This document shows, piece after piece, positions 21,549-30,440 of a DNA stretch of 41,243 nt (position 1 is its first letter; the number at the start of each line of letters is the position of its first letter). Below the pieces are notes generated by a model. That model ran no database searches, had not been told where the DNA came from, and worked only from the letters and a program-made list of their open reading frames with translations. The DNA is from Verrucomicrobiaceae bacterium (GTDB lineage Bacteria > Verrucomicrobiota > Verrucomicrobiia > Verrucomicrobiales > Verrucomicrobiaceae). Location of the stretch: contig JAEUHK010000113.1 in NCBI GenBank assembly GCA_016795465.1, forward strand, positions 1 to 41,243, written 5' to 3'. Both the position numbers and the translations under genes were made by a program.

Positions 21549-22598
21549 ATGAAAGCCATCCTCACCGCCCTGTTTGCCCTCACGCTCGCCTGCGCCGCTC
21601 GCGAGAAGACGCTCGACATTTACTGGATCGACTCCGAAGGCGGCGGCTCGACACTGATCGTGACACCGGCGGGTGAATCGGTGCTCATTGATACCGGCAA
21701 TCCGGGCGGGCGTGATCCGCAGCGCATTCAAAAAGTGGCCACGGAGGTGGCGGGAGTGACGCGGATCGATCATGTGATCATCACGCACTTTCACGCGGAT
21801 CACTTTGGCGGACTCGCCGAGCTGGCGACGCTGATGCCGGTGGGAGCGTTGTATGACAAAGGCATCCCGGAGGGCAGTCCGGATGGCAAGCCGCAGGACA
21901 TGCGCTGGACTTTGATGAGCCGTCCGTATCGGGATGCGAAGGTGGAGAAGCGTGTGACGCTGGCCGCAGGCTCCAAAGTGCCACTGAAGCAGGCGGAAGG
22001 CTCGCCGAAGCTCGTTTTGCGCTGCCTGGGTGCGAATCAGAAGTTCATCCCGCCCTATCCCGATCAGCCGGAGAACCCGCTTAATGGCTCCGTGCCACCG
22101 AAGGCCGCCGATCCCACGGACAATGCGAACAGCGTGGTCATGCTGCTGGAGTTTGGCGGCTTCCGTTTCTTCGATGGTGGAGATCTGACGTGGAATGTGG
22201 AGGAGAAGCTTGTCTCGCCCTTCAATCTGGCGGGCACGGTGGACCTGTATCAAGTGAACCACCACGGCCTCGACGTGAGCAACAACCCGCTCTTGGTGCG
22301 CAGCCTGCAGCCGACGGTTTCGGTGATGAACAACGGGCCGAAGAAAGGCACGAGCAAGAGTGCCATGGACGCTTTAAAATCGACGCCCACCATCCAGGCC
22401 ATGTATCAAGTGCATGAAAACATCCGCGAGGATGCCGAAAACACCGCGGACAAATCGATGATCGCCAACCATGCGGATCTCGGCGAAGGCTGTGCCGCGC
22501 ATCCGATTCATTGCGTGGTGCATGCTGATGCGAAGAGCTACACCGTCGAGGTGCCTTCACAGAAGCACTCGCGAACGTTTCAGACGCGGGCGCATTGA
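21549..22598 (+). CDS. exported metallo-beta-lactamase-fold hydrolase (ComEC C-terminal type)
   Basis: A protein of 349 residues from ATG 21549 (MKAILTALFALTLACAAREK), which gives a signal peptide. The fold is shown by DIYWIDSEGGGSTLIVTPAG, SVLIDTGNPG, the metal motif ITHFHADHFGGL (HxHxDH near 80-85), a later NSVVMLLEFGGFRFFDGGDLT (metal-binding Asp), and VNHHGLDVSNN. The arrangement with DxGxGxxxLI and NHHG is that of ComEC/Rec2-associated phosphodiesterase-like domains. It is exported, so its substrate is outside the cytoplasm and unknown. The 3' end is 3 bp from the end of the convergent gene. Confidence 0.87.
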   Translation: MKAILTALFALTLACAAREKTLDIYWIDSEGGGSTLIVTPAGESVLIDTGNPGGRDPQRIQKVATEVAGVTRIDHVIITHFHADHFGGLAELATLMPVGALYDKGIPEGSPDGKPQDMRWTLMSRPYRDAKVEKRVTLAAGSKVPLKQAEGSPKLVLRCLGANQKFIPPYPDQPENPLNGSVPPKAADPTDNANSVVMLLEFGGFRFFDGGDLTWNVEEKLVSPFNLAGTVDLYQVNHHGLDVSNNPLLVRSLQPTVSVMNNGPKKGTSKSAMDALKSTPTIQAMYQVHENIREDAENTADKSMIANHADLGEGCAAHPIHCVVHADAKSYTVEVPSQKHSRTFQTRAH

Positions 22599-22601
22599 TG
22601 A

Positions 22602-25600
22602 CTACTTCGAGAACTCCTTGTCGATGGCGTCGAGGTAGCGGGCGATGGGGTCTTCGCGGGGCGGGAGCTCGTTTTGGATGATGCTCGGGAGGTTGAGGAA
22701 GTCCTCGAACTTGCCGGAGAGCTTGTCGGTCTCGTTTGCCTCGTAGAAATCGAGGTAGTCACGAACGGTCTTCGTCTTCTGGGCGGCGATGACGGCGGCT
22801 GCTCGAAGCTGGGCGAGGCGTTTGTCGATCTCGTCACCGGATTTTCCGGCCTGGAGGGCGAGCATGACATCGAGGTAACCGATCACGACGGGACGCATGA
22901 GCACGCTCACGCGGTTCTCAAGGGCTCGCAGGGAAACAATGTTGTGCTGGAGGATCTTGGCGCGATCCGGGTTCTTGAGGAGGTGCTTGTAGTCCTCGAC
23001 GTGCAACTCGACGAGCACCGTGCCGGCAGGAAGGGTCGAGATGTTGTCATCGGAAGCTGTTGGCGTGGTGGCCGTGGGCACTTTGGGGAGTTCGAGCGGC
23101 TTGGCGTTCGGGTTGGTGGTGCGGCGCGAGCCATCGGCAGGCTGCACGGGGCGTGCGGCGGGCCGTGAGTTGGGGTTCGTGGTCTTCGGCGGTGTGGAAG
23201 ACTTGGGCGTGGACTTCTTCTTTTTGGCGGGAGCCGGTGCCGGAGGGGCGGCCGGCTTCGGTGTCTCAGGCTCGGTGGGCTTGGCCTTCTCCTCGTCGGG
23301 CTTCTTGCGCTTCAAGAAATCGAGAATGGCAAAACGCGGCGTGGTGGACGGGAAAAAGTGGTTCCAAAGCTCCATCACAGGCTGCACGTGGAAATGCACC
23401 ACGGCGAGCGGCGAGGGCAGCAAGTCGATCCATGAGGCTTGTTCCTCGTCTTTGGGCTTTTCGCTGTCCTTGGCATCCTTCTCGGTCTTCTCGGGCTCTT
23501 CGGAGGCCTTTTTGCCGCGGAACCAGTTCAGGGGGTTGAGGCCGGAAGGCTTCGCGGGAGCTTTTTCTTTGGCTTCTTCCTTCGGCTCGTCTTTGGCGGG
23601 CTTTTTGGACTCTTTCTCGGCGGCGGCTTTCTTGTCTGCTTCAGCTTTCTTCTCGGCGGCAGCTTTCTTTTCGGCATCGGCCTTTGCTTGGGCTTCTTTT
23701 TCAGCGAGGGCCTTGGCTTTGGCATCTGCCTCGGCTTTTGCTTTCGCAGCGGCTTCGTCGGCCATTTGCTCGGCGTCGGTGTTGGCGGGTTCTTCGGCAG
23801 GCTTTTCGGCTTCGGGCTTCTTCGACGAACGCAGACGGGAGAAGAAACCGGGCTTCGGCTCTTCCTTGGGTTTCTCTTCAGCGACTTTTTCGCCTTCAGC
23901 GGGCTTCATGGCCTCTTCAGCGCCGGCCTTGGCTTTGGCATCTGCCTCGGCTTTCGCTTTCGCAGCGGCTTCTTTTTCAGCCTCTTCCTTGGCTTTGGTC
24001 TCTGCGGCGAGCTTTGCCTTTTCGGCACGAGCGGCCTCATCGACGGCTTTTTGGCGGGATTCGGCCGCGGGGTCCTTCTTGAGGCCAAAGACACGATTGA
24101 AGAACCCGGGCTTGCTGTCCTCTTCGGGACCGGTTTCGGTCTTTTCTTCCTTTGGCGGCATGTCTGCCGAGGTCACTTCGGCACTGGCTTTCTCTTCCTT
24201 TGGCTTGTCGGTCTTGTCTTCTTTGGGCTCGTCTTCCGTGTCGCCCTCCTTCTTGCTGCCCATGAGGCCGAAAGTGACGTAGCGCAGCCATGGACTGCCG
24301 GCCTTTTTGCTGACGGAGGCATCGGCGGTATCGGTTTCTTCTTCGGCTTCTTTGGTTTCCGCGGTGGTGGGAGGCTTGGCGCTGTCTTTGGGCTTGGATG
24401 AGGATGTTTTCTCCGGGACGCGGACGGAGCCAGTGGCTTCCGCGATGTCATCGGGATGCGGTTTTTTGGCGGTGACTGCCGGTGCGCTGAAGAGGGTGGC
24501 TGGCTGGACGAAGGGGCGCTTCTTGAGGTCTTTCGGCACGTCCTCAGGCTTGGCGGGGTAGCTGATGGTGATGGCTTTTTCGAGCACGGCGAGGCTTTCA
24601 TCGGCCGTGAGGGGATCGGAGAGGCTGCGCTTGGCGAGTGTGGCCATTTGCAGCGCCCACCATTTGTTCAGACTGGAGGCTGAGGCGGCGAAACCGGGAT
24701 ACGAACTGGTGAGCAGATCGCGCTCGGAGGCGGAGGAGCCGTTGAGCGAGTTGAGGAACTTGTTGAAGCGGCGGCCGCCATCCGGTTGATCGACGAGGGC
24801 CATTACGAGGGCGCCGCAGGAGGTCTCGTAAATGCCGCGCGAGAGGCTGTCCATCTGCGTGGGCGAGACGGCGATGATCTCCTCGATGCCGTAGATTTTG
24901 CCGCTTTGGAAAATGGCGGCGAACATCGTGGGCGGACGTGCGGCAGCGCGGAAGTCCATGGCCTGCAGCACGCCGGTGAAGACCCAGTCGGGAAGGAGCA
25001 GGCGGTTTTGCGGCTGGGTGATCTTGGTTTGGCCGCGCAGGATGCGCTCGGCGAGCAGGAGGCGCACGGTTTCCTGGCGGATCAGGGTGAGCGTGAGGGC
25101 AGGGGCCTCGTGGATGTCGAGCTGAAGGTGGAAGCCACCGCCCTCGACTTCGGTGATGCCGACGGTGACGGGCGGTGTGCCGGCGTTGATGGCCCTGGCG
25201 GCCTCCTCGCCGCGGGTGAGGCGCACATTGATCGGAATCACGTGCGGCTCGGCATCGTGCAGGACATCACGCAGTTCTTTGGCCACCTGGTCGAGATGCG
25301 AGGACATGCGGCTGCGCAGCTCAAAGTCGGGATTGCTGACGCGGAACTGGCCGCTGCTGCTGGTGGAGGTGGTGACGGGCAGTTTGTCCGAGGGCAGGGG
25401 GATGCGCGGGGCCTCCTTGCCTTCCATGCGCGGCTTCGTGGCAGCATCGAGCGCCTGCTCCTTGCTCATGCTGCCGATGGGCGGCGGAGTGGGAAGAGGC
25501 TGGGCGGGAGGCGGCGTGGCTTTCGTGTCGGATTCGGGACCGCGAATGACAGGCGGGAGCTGAGGTGGGGCGGGGCGCGTCGAGGGCGGTGGCTGCAAGA

Positions 25601-25865
25601 TGGCCGGAGGCGAGCCAACGGGCACGGAGGGACGCGCACGGATGTCCGGGATGGTCGGAATGTTTTCCGGCTTGACGGGCTTGAGGACCTTGGGAGCGGA
25701 CGGGATTATCGGTGCCTGCACGGCAGCGGCAGCCTCGGCAGCTCTTTCTTTGCTGAGTTGGGGTGGCGGAGGTGCGGTGGGCACCGGATTCTGCGCGTGA
25801 ACGGACGCGATGCTGGAAAGCATCGCGCAGGCCAGATGGCGGAGGGTGGTGGGGCGCGGAATCAT
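22602..25865 (-). CDS. very large exported protein with Ala/Lys/Glu-rich disordered region and recurring GFF/aromatic-basic motifs
   Basis: A protein of 1087 residues from ATG 25865, whose ATGA overlaps the stop of the upstream gene (translational coupling). Signal peptide about 1-26 (LACAMLSSIASVHAQN); Pro-rich segment 30-150; a folded domain about 180-440 (RLTRGEEAARAINAG, IRQETVRLLLAERILRG, LLLPDWVFTGVLQAM) that recalls the layout of peptidase-MA-like proteins but has no HExxH, so it is probably not a protease. Residues about 460-930 are highly charged and repetitive (AKAKAEADAKAKA), coiled-coil or disordered. Within it lie five spaced short motifs ending in Lys-Lys: near 525 (WLRYVTFGLMGSKK), 584 (GFFNRVFGLKK), 670 (GFFSRLRSSKK), 772 (LNPLNWFRGKK) and 843 (FAILDFLKRKK). 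A helical C-terminal domain is at about 950-1087. Function unknown; an envelope scaffold is my guess. Confidence 0.82.
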   Translation of the reverse strand: MIPRPTTLRHLACAMLSSIASVHAQNPVPTAPPPPQLSKERAAEAAAAVQAPIIPSAPKVLKPVKPENIPTIPDIRARPSVPVGSPPAILQPPPSTRPAPPQLPPVIRGPESDTKATPPPAQPLPTPPPIGSMSKEQALDAATKPRMEGKEAPRIPLPSDKLPVTTSTSSSGQFRVSNPDFELRSRMSSHLDQVAKELRDVLHDAEPHVIPINVRLTRGEEAARAINAGTPPVTVGITEVEGGGFHLQLDIHEAPALTLTLIRQETVRLLLAERILRGQTKITQPQNRLLLPDWVFTGVLQAMDFRAAARPPTMFAAIFQSGKIYGIEEIIAVSPTQMDSLSRGIYETSCGALVMALVDQPDGGRRFNKFLNSLNGSSASERDLLTSSYPGFAASASSLNKWWALQMATLAKRSLSDPLTADESLAVLEKAITISYPAKPEDVPKDLKKRPFVQPATLFSAPAVTAKKPHPDDIAEATGSVRVPEKTSSSKPKDSAKPPTTAETKEAEEETDTADASVSKKAGSPWLRYVTFGLMGSKKEGDTEDEPKEDKTDKPKEEKASAEVTSADMPPKEEKTETGPEEDSKPGFFNRVFGLKKDPAAESRQKAVDEAARAEKAKLAAETKAKEEAEKEAAAKAKAEADAKAKAGAEEAMKPAEGEKVAEEKPKEEPKPGFFSRLRSSKKPEAEKPAEEPANTDAEQMADEAAAKAKAEADAKAKALAEKEAQAKADAEKKAAAEKKAEADKKAAAEKESKKPAKDEPKEEAKEKAPAKPSGLNPLNWFRGKKASEEPEKTEKDAKDSEKPKDEEQASWIDLLPSPLAVVHFHVQPVMELWNHFFPSTTPRFAILDFLKRKKPDEEKAKPTEPETPKPAAPPAPAPAKKKKSTPKSSTPPKTTNPNSRPAARPVQPADGSRRTTNPNAKPLELPKVPTATTPTASDDNISTLPAGTVLVELHVEDYKHLLKNPDRAKILQHNIVSLRALENRVSVLMRPVVIGYLDVMLALQAGKSGDEIDKRLAQLRAAAVIAAQKTKTVRDYLDFYEANETDKLSGKFEDFLNLPSIIQNELPPREDPIARYLDAIDKEFSK

Positions 25866-26437
25866 GTGGAGGTGAAACGGGAATCGAGCACGAGCTTGTC
25901 TTTCGCCACGGTGATCTGGGTCATTTGAAACAGGGCGCGGACCTCCGGATCGAGTGCCTCGCCCACGACGCGGAGGGCGGGCTCCAGCGGGCGCATCATG
26001 CCACGCGGGAGTTTCAGGTGACCGAGGGCACCGCCGAGCATCTCGACGTGAAAGTGCTCGCCCACACGCTGGATGACCAGATCCACGCTGGCGGTGCGGC
26101 GGTGGCCGAGGATGTCCCACACGATGATGACGTGCGCTTTGCCGGGCTCGAGGTCCACCCGCGCATCGGTGAGGCGCATCCAGCCGTCCAGCTTGCTGCC
26201 GAGCCTGCCGGGCAGGGTGGCGGAGAGGTAACGATTCAGCTCCGGCTCACGGATCTCGATGAGTGAGGCGCGTTTGATCGAGGCCTGCCGCAAATCGTCG
26301 AGCAGGTCCGGGTCCTTGCCCTTCTGCACCGGTGGCGCTGCCGCGGGCAGGTCCTCCGGGCGGTGAGCCACCCATGCAGCACCTCCGAGGGCGCTGAGGA
26401 GCAGCAGCCGCAGAGTTTGGAGGAGGATGCGTTTCAC
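25862..26437 (-). CDS. membrane-anchored protein of unknown function
   Basis: A protein of 191 residues. An N-terminal membrane helix or signal anchor (LLQTLRLLLLSALGGAAWVA) is followed by a Pro-rich linker and a beta-rich domain (LNRYLSATLPGRLG, MRLTDARVDLEPGKAHVIIV, GHRRTASVDLVIQR, FHVEMLGGALGHLKLPRG). The pattern resembles small periplasmic lipid- or membrane-associated beta domains, but I cannot name a family. It is coupled by a 4-bp overlap to the 1087-residue exported protein, so the two very likely work together. It lies 41 bp after the fmdB-like gene. Confidence 0.75.
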   Translation of the reverse strand: MKRILLQTLRLLLLSALGGAAWVAHRPEDLPAAAPPVQKGKDPDLLDDLRQASIKRASLIEIREPELNRYLSATLPGRLGSKLDGWMRLTDARVDLEPGKAHVIIVWDILGHRRTASVDLVIQRVGEHFHVEMLGGALGHLKLPRGMMRPLEPALRVVGEALDPEVRALFQMTQITVAKDKLVLDSRFTST

Positions 26438-26478
26438 AGCGGCGCGGGTGCAGGGCAGGGAAAGGGTGCGGGCGGCGA

Positions 26479-26784
26479 TCAGGCCGCCGATGCTGGAGCC
26501 GCCGGAGCGGATGAAGATGAGGACGACGAGCCCGATGACGAGCTGCTGGAGGATGAAGAGCTTTGCGCATCCTGCTTCGCGGCCGCTTTGTAGGAATCAC
26601 TGCGGTAGTCGGTGATGTAGAAGCCGGTTCCTTTGAAGATGAAGCCGGCTCCGACGCCGATTTTGCGTTTCACCGGACCGGCGCAGGCCTCGACGGGGCA
26701 GTCGGTGAGGTGCGGGTCCTTCATGGATTGCTTGGCCTCGAATTGATGGCCACAGGTCTGGCATTCGTAGTCGTAGGTTGGCAT
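26479..26784 (-). CDS. FmdB-family zinc ribbon protein with poly-Ser tail
   Basis: A protein of 101 residues from ATG 26784. MPTYDYECQTCGHQFE with Cys 8 and 11, then CPVEAC with Cys 29 and 34, forms the putative regulatory zinc ribbon typical of the FmdB family (PF09723); GAGFIFKGTGFYITDYRS is the conserved second half. The C-terminus is a run of 17 Ser interrupted by one Gly, followed by an Ala/Pro tail. The Ser codons are mixed, so the run is not a simple slippage product. The family is linked by name to regulation in methylotrophs but has no established job. It heads the minus-strand operon that continues to 22602. Confidence 0.9.
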   Translation of the reverse strand: MPTYDYECQTCGHQFEAKQSMKDPHLTDCPVEACAGPVKRKIGVGAGFIFKGTGFYITDYRSDSYKAAAKQDAQSSSSSSSSSSGSSSSSSSAPAAPASAA

Positions 26785-26946
26785 GGGGAGAAGAGGGTGT
26801 TTTGGGAGGTTTTCCGGCGAAAGCCGGGTGCGCAGTATGCTGCGCGGGCCATCCGGCTGCAAAAGGATTTTCCCCCTTCGGCGGCCTTGGGCGCGGTCCG
26901 GGCATGCTCGGGCGCAAAGTCCGGCCCCGAGCCGCGTTTGACTGGC

Positions 26947-28422
26947 ATGCATCCCGTCGAGCATCAGATCCAGCAGACACGCCGCGAGTTCTTCAACACG
27001 ACCGCCAGCGGCTTGGGGGCTCTCGCTTTGGGCTCGCTGCTCACGCAGGAAGGCCTGCTCAGTGCTGAAACCGTCGCCGATCCGCTGCAGCCAAAGACAC
27101 CGCATTTTCCCGCGAAGGCCAAGAACTGCATCTTCATCTTCTTCGAGGGCGGCCCCAGCCAGATGGATCTCTTTGACCCGAAACCGAAGCTCAACGAACT
27201 AAACGGTCAGAGCCTGCCGGACAGCATGACGAAGAACGTGCGCTTCGCCTTCATCCGCAAAGAGACCGCGAAGCTCATGGGCAGCCCACGGAAGTTCGCG
27301 AAGCACGGCCAATGCGGCATGGATTTCAGCGATCTGCTGCCGCACATGGCCAAACAGGCCGATGACTGGCTCATGATCCGCAGCCTGCACACGGATCAAT
27401 TCAACCACCATCCCGGCCAGCTCGTGCTGCATTGCGGTCGGGCACAGTTCGGCCTGCCGACGGTCGGCTCGTGGCTCAATTACGGCCTCGGCAGCATGTC
27501 GCGGAATTTGCCCGGCTACGTCGTGCTCAACAGCGGCCGCGGCACCAGCGGCGGAGCCTCGCTGTGGCAAAGCGGCTTCCTGCCGAGCACTTACGCTGGC
27601 GTGCTCTTTCGAAATCAAGGTGAACCCGTTTTGAACCTGAAGAACCCGCCAGGCATTCCGATGAATCTCCAGCGCAAAGGTCTCGACACGCTGATGGAGC
27701 TCAATCAGAGCCGCTACGATCAAATCCGCGATCCGGAGATCGCCAGCCGCATCGCCGCGTATGAACTGGCGTTTCGCATGCAGTCCTCCGCGCCGGAGCT
27801 GATCGACCTGAAGGGCGAGGACGCCAAGACACTCGAAATGTATGGCGTGGATCGTCCTGATCCGCCGATCAAAGCCTCACGCGGCGGTGGTCCCGGCCAA
27901 TACAAATCCTTCGCCACGAACTGCCTTCTCGCACGTCGGCTGGTTGAGCGTGGCGTGCGCTTTGTCAGCATCATGCACGCGAGCTGGGATCATCACAGCA
28001 ACCTCAACGACGAGCTCAGCTACAACGCCGGCATGGCCGACCAGCCCATCGCCGCCCTCATCAAGGACCTCAAACAACGCGGCATGCTGGATGACACGAT
28101 GATCGTGTGGGGCAGTGAGTTCGGCCGCACACCGCTCGGTGAGAATCGCGGTGGCAATCCGAACGCGACGGGCCGCGACCACCATCCGTTTGCCTTCACC
28201 ATGCTGGCCGCGGGCGGTGGAATCAAAGGAGGTCAAATCTACGGCGAGACCGATGAGATCGGCTGGAGCATCACGAAGGACCCCGTCGACCTGCACGACT
28301 TCCACGCCACGATGCTGCACCAGTTCGGTTTCGACCACCTGCGCCTCACACATCGCTTCCAGGGCCGCGATTTCCGGCTCACAGACGTGGCGGGGAAGGT
28401 CATTAAGCCGTGGATCGCCTGA
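26947..28422 (+). CDS. DUF1501 protein, second copy
   Basis: A protein of 491 residues from ATG 26947 (MHPVEHQIQQTRREFFNTTA). TRREFFNTTASGLGALALGS is the Tat signal. Family segments: FIFFEGGPSQMDLFDPKP, NHHPGQLVLHCG, WLNYGLGS, RGVRFVSIMHASWDHH, IVWGSEFGRTPLGE, GRDHHPFAFTMLAAGGGIKG and a final FRLTDVAGKVIKPW. It is longer than the first copy through an insert near residue 300 (DRPDPPIKASRGGGPGQ). No PSD1 gene precedes it. It is divergent from the fmdB-like gene (162-bp gap). Confidence 0.92.
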   Translation: MHPVEHQIQQTRREFFNTTASGLGALALGSLLTQEGLLSAETVADPLQPKTPHFPAKAKNCIFIFFEGGPSQMDLFDPKPKLNELNGQSLPDSMTKNVRFAFIRKETAKLMGSPRKFAKHGQCGMDFSDLLPHMAKQADDWLMIRSLHTDQFNHHPGQLVLHCGRAQFGLPTVGSWLNYGLGSMSRNLPGYVVLNSGRGTSGGASLWQSGFLPSTYAGVLFRNQGEPVLNLKNPPGIPMNLQRKGLDTLMELNQSRYDQIRDPEIASRIAAYELAFRMQSSAPELIDLKGEDAKTLEMYGVDRPDPPIKASRGGGPGQYKSFATNCLLARRLVERGVRFVSIMHASWDHHSNLNDELSYNAGMADQPIAALIKDLKQRGMLDDTMIVWGSEFGRTPLGENRGGNPNATGRDHHPFAFTMLAAGGGIKGGQIYGETDEIGWSITKDPVDLHDFHATMLHQFGFDHLRLTHRFQGRDFRLTDVAGKVIKPWIA

Positions 28423-28478
28423 CGCGGCGGCGGATTGACCCTTGAACTTTCCCGGTGAGCCGGTATCTCCCGGCCGCT

Positions 28479-29087
28479 ATGAAGCAAATCCTCCGTTCCC
28501 TCCTCCTGATCTGCATCGCGGCCTCGGTTTCGAGCTGCGTCACCGCCAAAAAGAAAGGCAATTACTCCACCTCCTTCGTTCCAACCGCCAAGCCGGTGAA
28601 AAACCCCTCCGCGGTGAAGGTGAAGCTCAGCACGGGTGCCCAGCGTGTGTATGTGATGGAAGGCAATGAGGTCCTCCTCGCCACGCCCTGCTCCGTCGGC
28701 ACCGCCAGCACGCCCACGCCGCACGGCACCTTCACCATTTATAGCAAAGTGGCCAACCGCCGCCGTGTCAGCAGCCCCGGCGCCGGCTACCCGATGACCT
28801 TCTGGATGGAGTTCAAGAGCGCCTACGGCATGCACTGGGGCTTTGTGAAGCCTTATCCCTGCACTCACGGCTGCGTGCGCCTGCCCATCGCCTCCGCGCA
28901 GAAGATCTTCAGCATGGTGAAAACCGGCACGCCGCTCATCATCGCCCCCTCGCATCCCGAGGACGCCACCATCGGCAAGACGCTGCCGGTGCTCGATGAC
29001 AGCACGCTGCCTGACCCGCCCGAGAGCTACATGCTCAGCCCGAAGGTCTTTGAGGACGCTGCCCGCGGCAAGCTCTACACCTTCTAA
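28479..29087 (+). CDS. lipoprotein L,D-transpeptidase (YkuD domain)
   Basis: A protein of 202 residues from ATG 28479 (MKQILRSLLLICIAASVSSC); SVSSC is a lipobox, so the mature protein starts with a lipidated Cys 20. A GTG start at 28455 is possible but would weaken the signal. The YkuD domain spans about 50-165: VKVKLSTGAQRVYVMEGNEV, TPHGTFTIYSK and the catalytic HWGFVKPYPCTHGCVRLP, where the Cys of HGC is the nucleophile. It probably cross-links or anchors peptidoglycan. It lacks the peptidoglycan-binding and LysM-like parts of the enzyme at 16763. An intrinsic terminator follows. Confidence 0.92.
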   Translation: MKQILRSLLLICIAASVSSCVTAKKKGNYSTSFVPTAKPVKNPSAVKVKLSTGAQRVYVMEGNEVLLATPCSVGTASTPTPHGTFTIYSKVANRRRVSSPGAGYPMTFWMEFKSAYGMHWGFVKPYPCTHGCVRLPIASAQKIFSMVKTGTPLIIAPSHPEDATIGKTLPVLDDSTLPDPPESYMLSPKVFEDAARGKLYTF

Positions 29088-29102
29088 TTCCACCAATCAT
29101 CG

Positions 29103-29136
29103 CAGGGCGGCCCTCACATGGCCGCCCTGTCGTTTT
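29103..29136 (+). terminator. intrinsic terminator after the lipoprotein L,D-transpeptidase
   Basis: Ten-bp perfect GC-rich stem (29103-29112 with 29120-29129, CAGGGCGGCC and complement), 7-nt loop, then TCGTTTTT. Because it overlaps a possible upstream start of ispH at 29118, it supports the later start at 29160. Confidence 0.88.
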
Positions 29137-29159
29137 TAAAGCCCGCTTTTTTGCCCGCC

Positions 29160-30398
29160 ATGTCCGCACCTGCCCCCGCCGCCCGCCGCGTGAACGTCCG
29201 CACCCCGGAGGTCATGGAGCGTGTGCAGGCTCAGGTAGAGACGCATTACCGCAGCCAGATCGTCGAGCAGATCCGTGCCCGTGGCTCCGAGATCACCGTG
29301 GGCAATACCACCATCCGCCTCGCCCGCGATTTCGGCTTCTGCTACGGCGTCGAGCGTGCCATTGACCTCGCCTACGCGGCGCGGAAGGTCTTTGCGGACA
29401 AACGCGTCTTCCTGCTCGGCGAGATCATCCACAACCAAGAGGTGAACCGCCAGCTCACGGAGATGGGAATCGTGAGCATCCCGGTCGGGAAGCATGAAGA
29501 AGAAGTTTCAAAGCTCACGAACGAAGACGTCGTCATCGTGCCGGCCTTTGGAGCGGAGACGAATCTCATGAAACTCATCTCCAGCCGCGGCTGCATGATT
29601 GTCGATACCACCTGCGGCGATGTGATGAGCGTGTGGAAACGCGTTCGCCAGTATGCAAAGACCAGTTTCACCTCGATCATTCATGGCAAAGCCACGCATG
29701 AGGAGACTCGCGCCACTTCCTCGCGTGCTCTCGGCGACGATGGCACCGGCCACTTCCTCGTTGTGCTCACGCTGGCGGATGTCGATTATGTTTGCGACTA
29801 CATCCGCAAAGGCGGTGACAAGGAAGCATTCCTGAAGCGCTTCCCGAAGGAATCCCATTCGGTGGGCTTTGATCCGGATCAGCACCTCATTCGCGTTGGT
29901 GTGGCCAACCAGACCACGATGCTCAAATCGGAAACTGAAGAGATTCAGCGCCGCCTCAAGCAGGCCGTGCTCGATCGCGATGGCCCCGATGCTGAAAAAC
30001 AGAACTTCCAAGTCTTTGACACCATCTGCGGTGCCACGCAGGAGCGTCAGGATTCGCTCTTTGGCCTGCTGAAGCATCCGCTCGATGTGCTCCTTGTCGT
30101 CGGTGGCTACAACAGCTCGAACACCACGCATCTCGTCGAGATCGGCGAGCAGCAGCTTCCGACCTTCTTCATCCGCACGGCGGACTGTTTGAAGTCGCTC
30201 GAGCAGATCGTGCACTTCGATCTTCACCTCAAAGCGGAGAAGGAAAGCTACTCCACCAAGCTCGCGGGCGATGGTCCGGTCACTCTCGGTATCACCGCGG
30301 GGGCTTCCTGCCCGAACAACCTGATCGAGGACACCGTCCTGCGTGTCTTCCAGCTTCGCGGCATTGACGAGGCTGCCGTGCGTGCCGCGCTCGCCTGA
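29160..30398 (+). CDS. ispH: 4-hydroxy-3-methylbut-2-enyl diphosphate reductase (IspH), long form
   Basis: The last enzyme of the MEP isoprenoid pathway, reducing HMBPP to IPP and DMAPP with a [4Fe-4S] cluster. Three cluster Cys are visible: FGFCYGVERA, DTTCGDVMSV and GASCPNNLIED. Other signatures are EIIHNQEVNR, IIHGKATHEET and NSSNTTHLVEI. At 412 residues it is about 100 longer than the Escherichia coli enzyme because of an N-terminal extension (about 60 residues) and inserts, like cyanobacterial and plant forms. ATG 29160 is preferred over 29118, which lies inside the preceding terminator hairpin. Confidence 0.95.
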   Translation: MSAPAPAARRVNVRTPEVMERVQAQVETHYRSQIVEQIRARGSEITVGNTTIRLARDFGFCYGVERAIDLAYAARKVFADKRVFLLGEIIHNQEVNRQLTEMGIVSIPVGKHEEEVSKLTNEDVVIVPAFGAETNLMKLISSRGCMIVDTTCGDVMSVWKRVRQYAKTSFTSIIHGKATHEETRATSSRALGDDGTGHFLVVLTLADVDYVCDYIRKGGDKEAFLKRFPKESHSVGFDPDQHLIRVGVANQTTMLKSETEEIQRRLKQAVLDRDGPDAEKQNFQVFDTICGATQERQDSLFGLLKHPLDVLLVVGGYNSSNTTHLVEIGEQQLPTFFIRTADCLKSLEQIVHFDLHLKAEKESYSTKLAGDGPVTLGITAGASCPNNLIEDTVLRVFQLRGIDEAAVRAALA

Positions 30399-30440
30399 GC
30401 CGGTGATTGCACGCCGCGGCGGGCGACGTAGCTTCGCCGC

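Noticed and set aside
22674..25928. Long plus-strand open frames opposite the 1087-residue protein, including Ala/Ser- and Gly/Phe-rich ones
   Set aside because: These are antisense shadows of the charged low-complexity region; the minus frame has the signal peptide, coupled start and recurring motifs.
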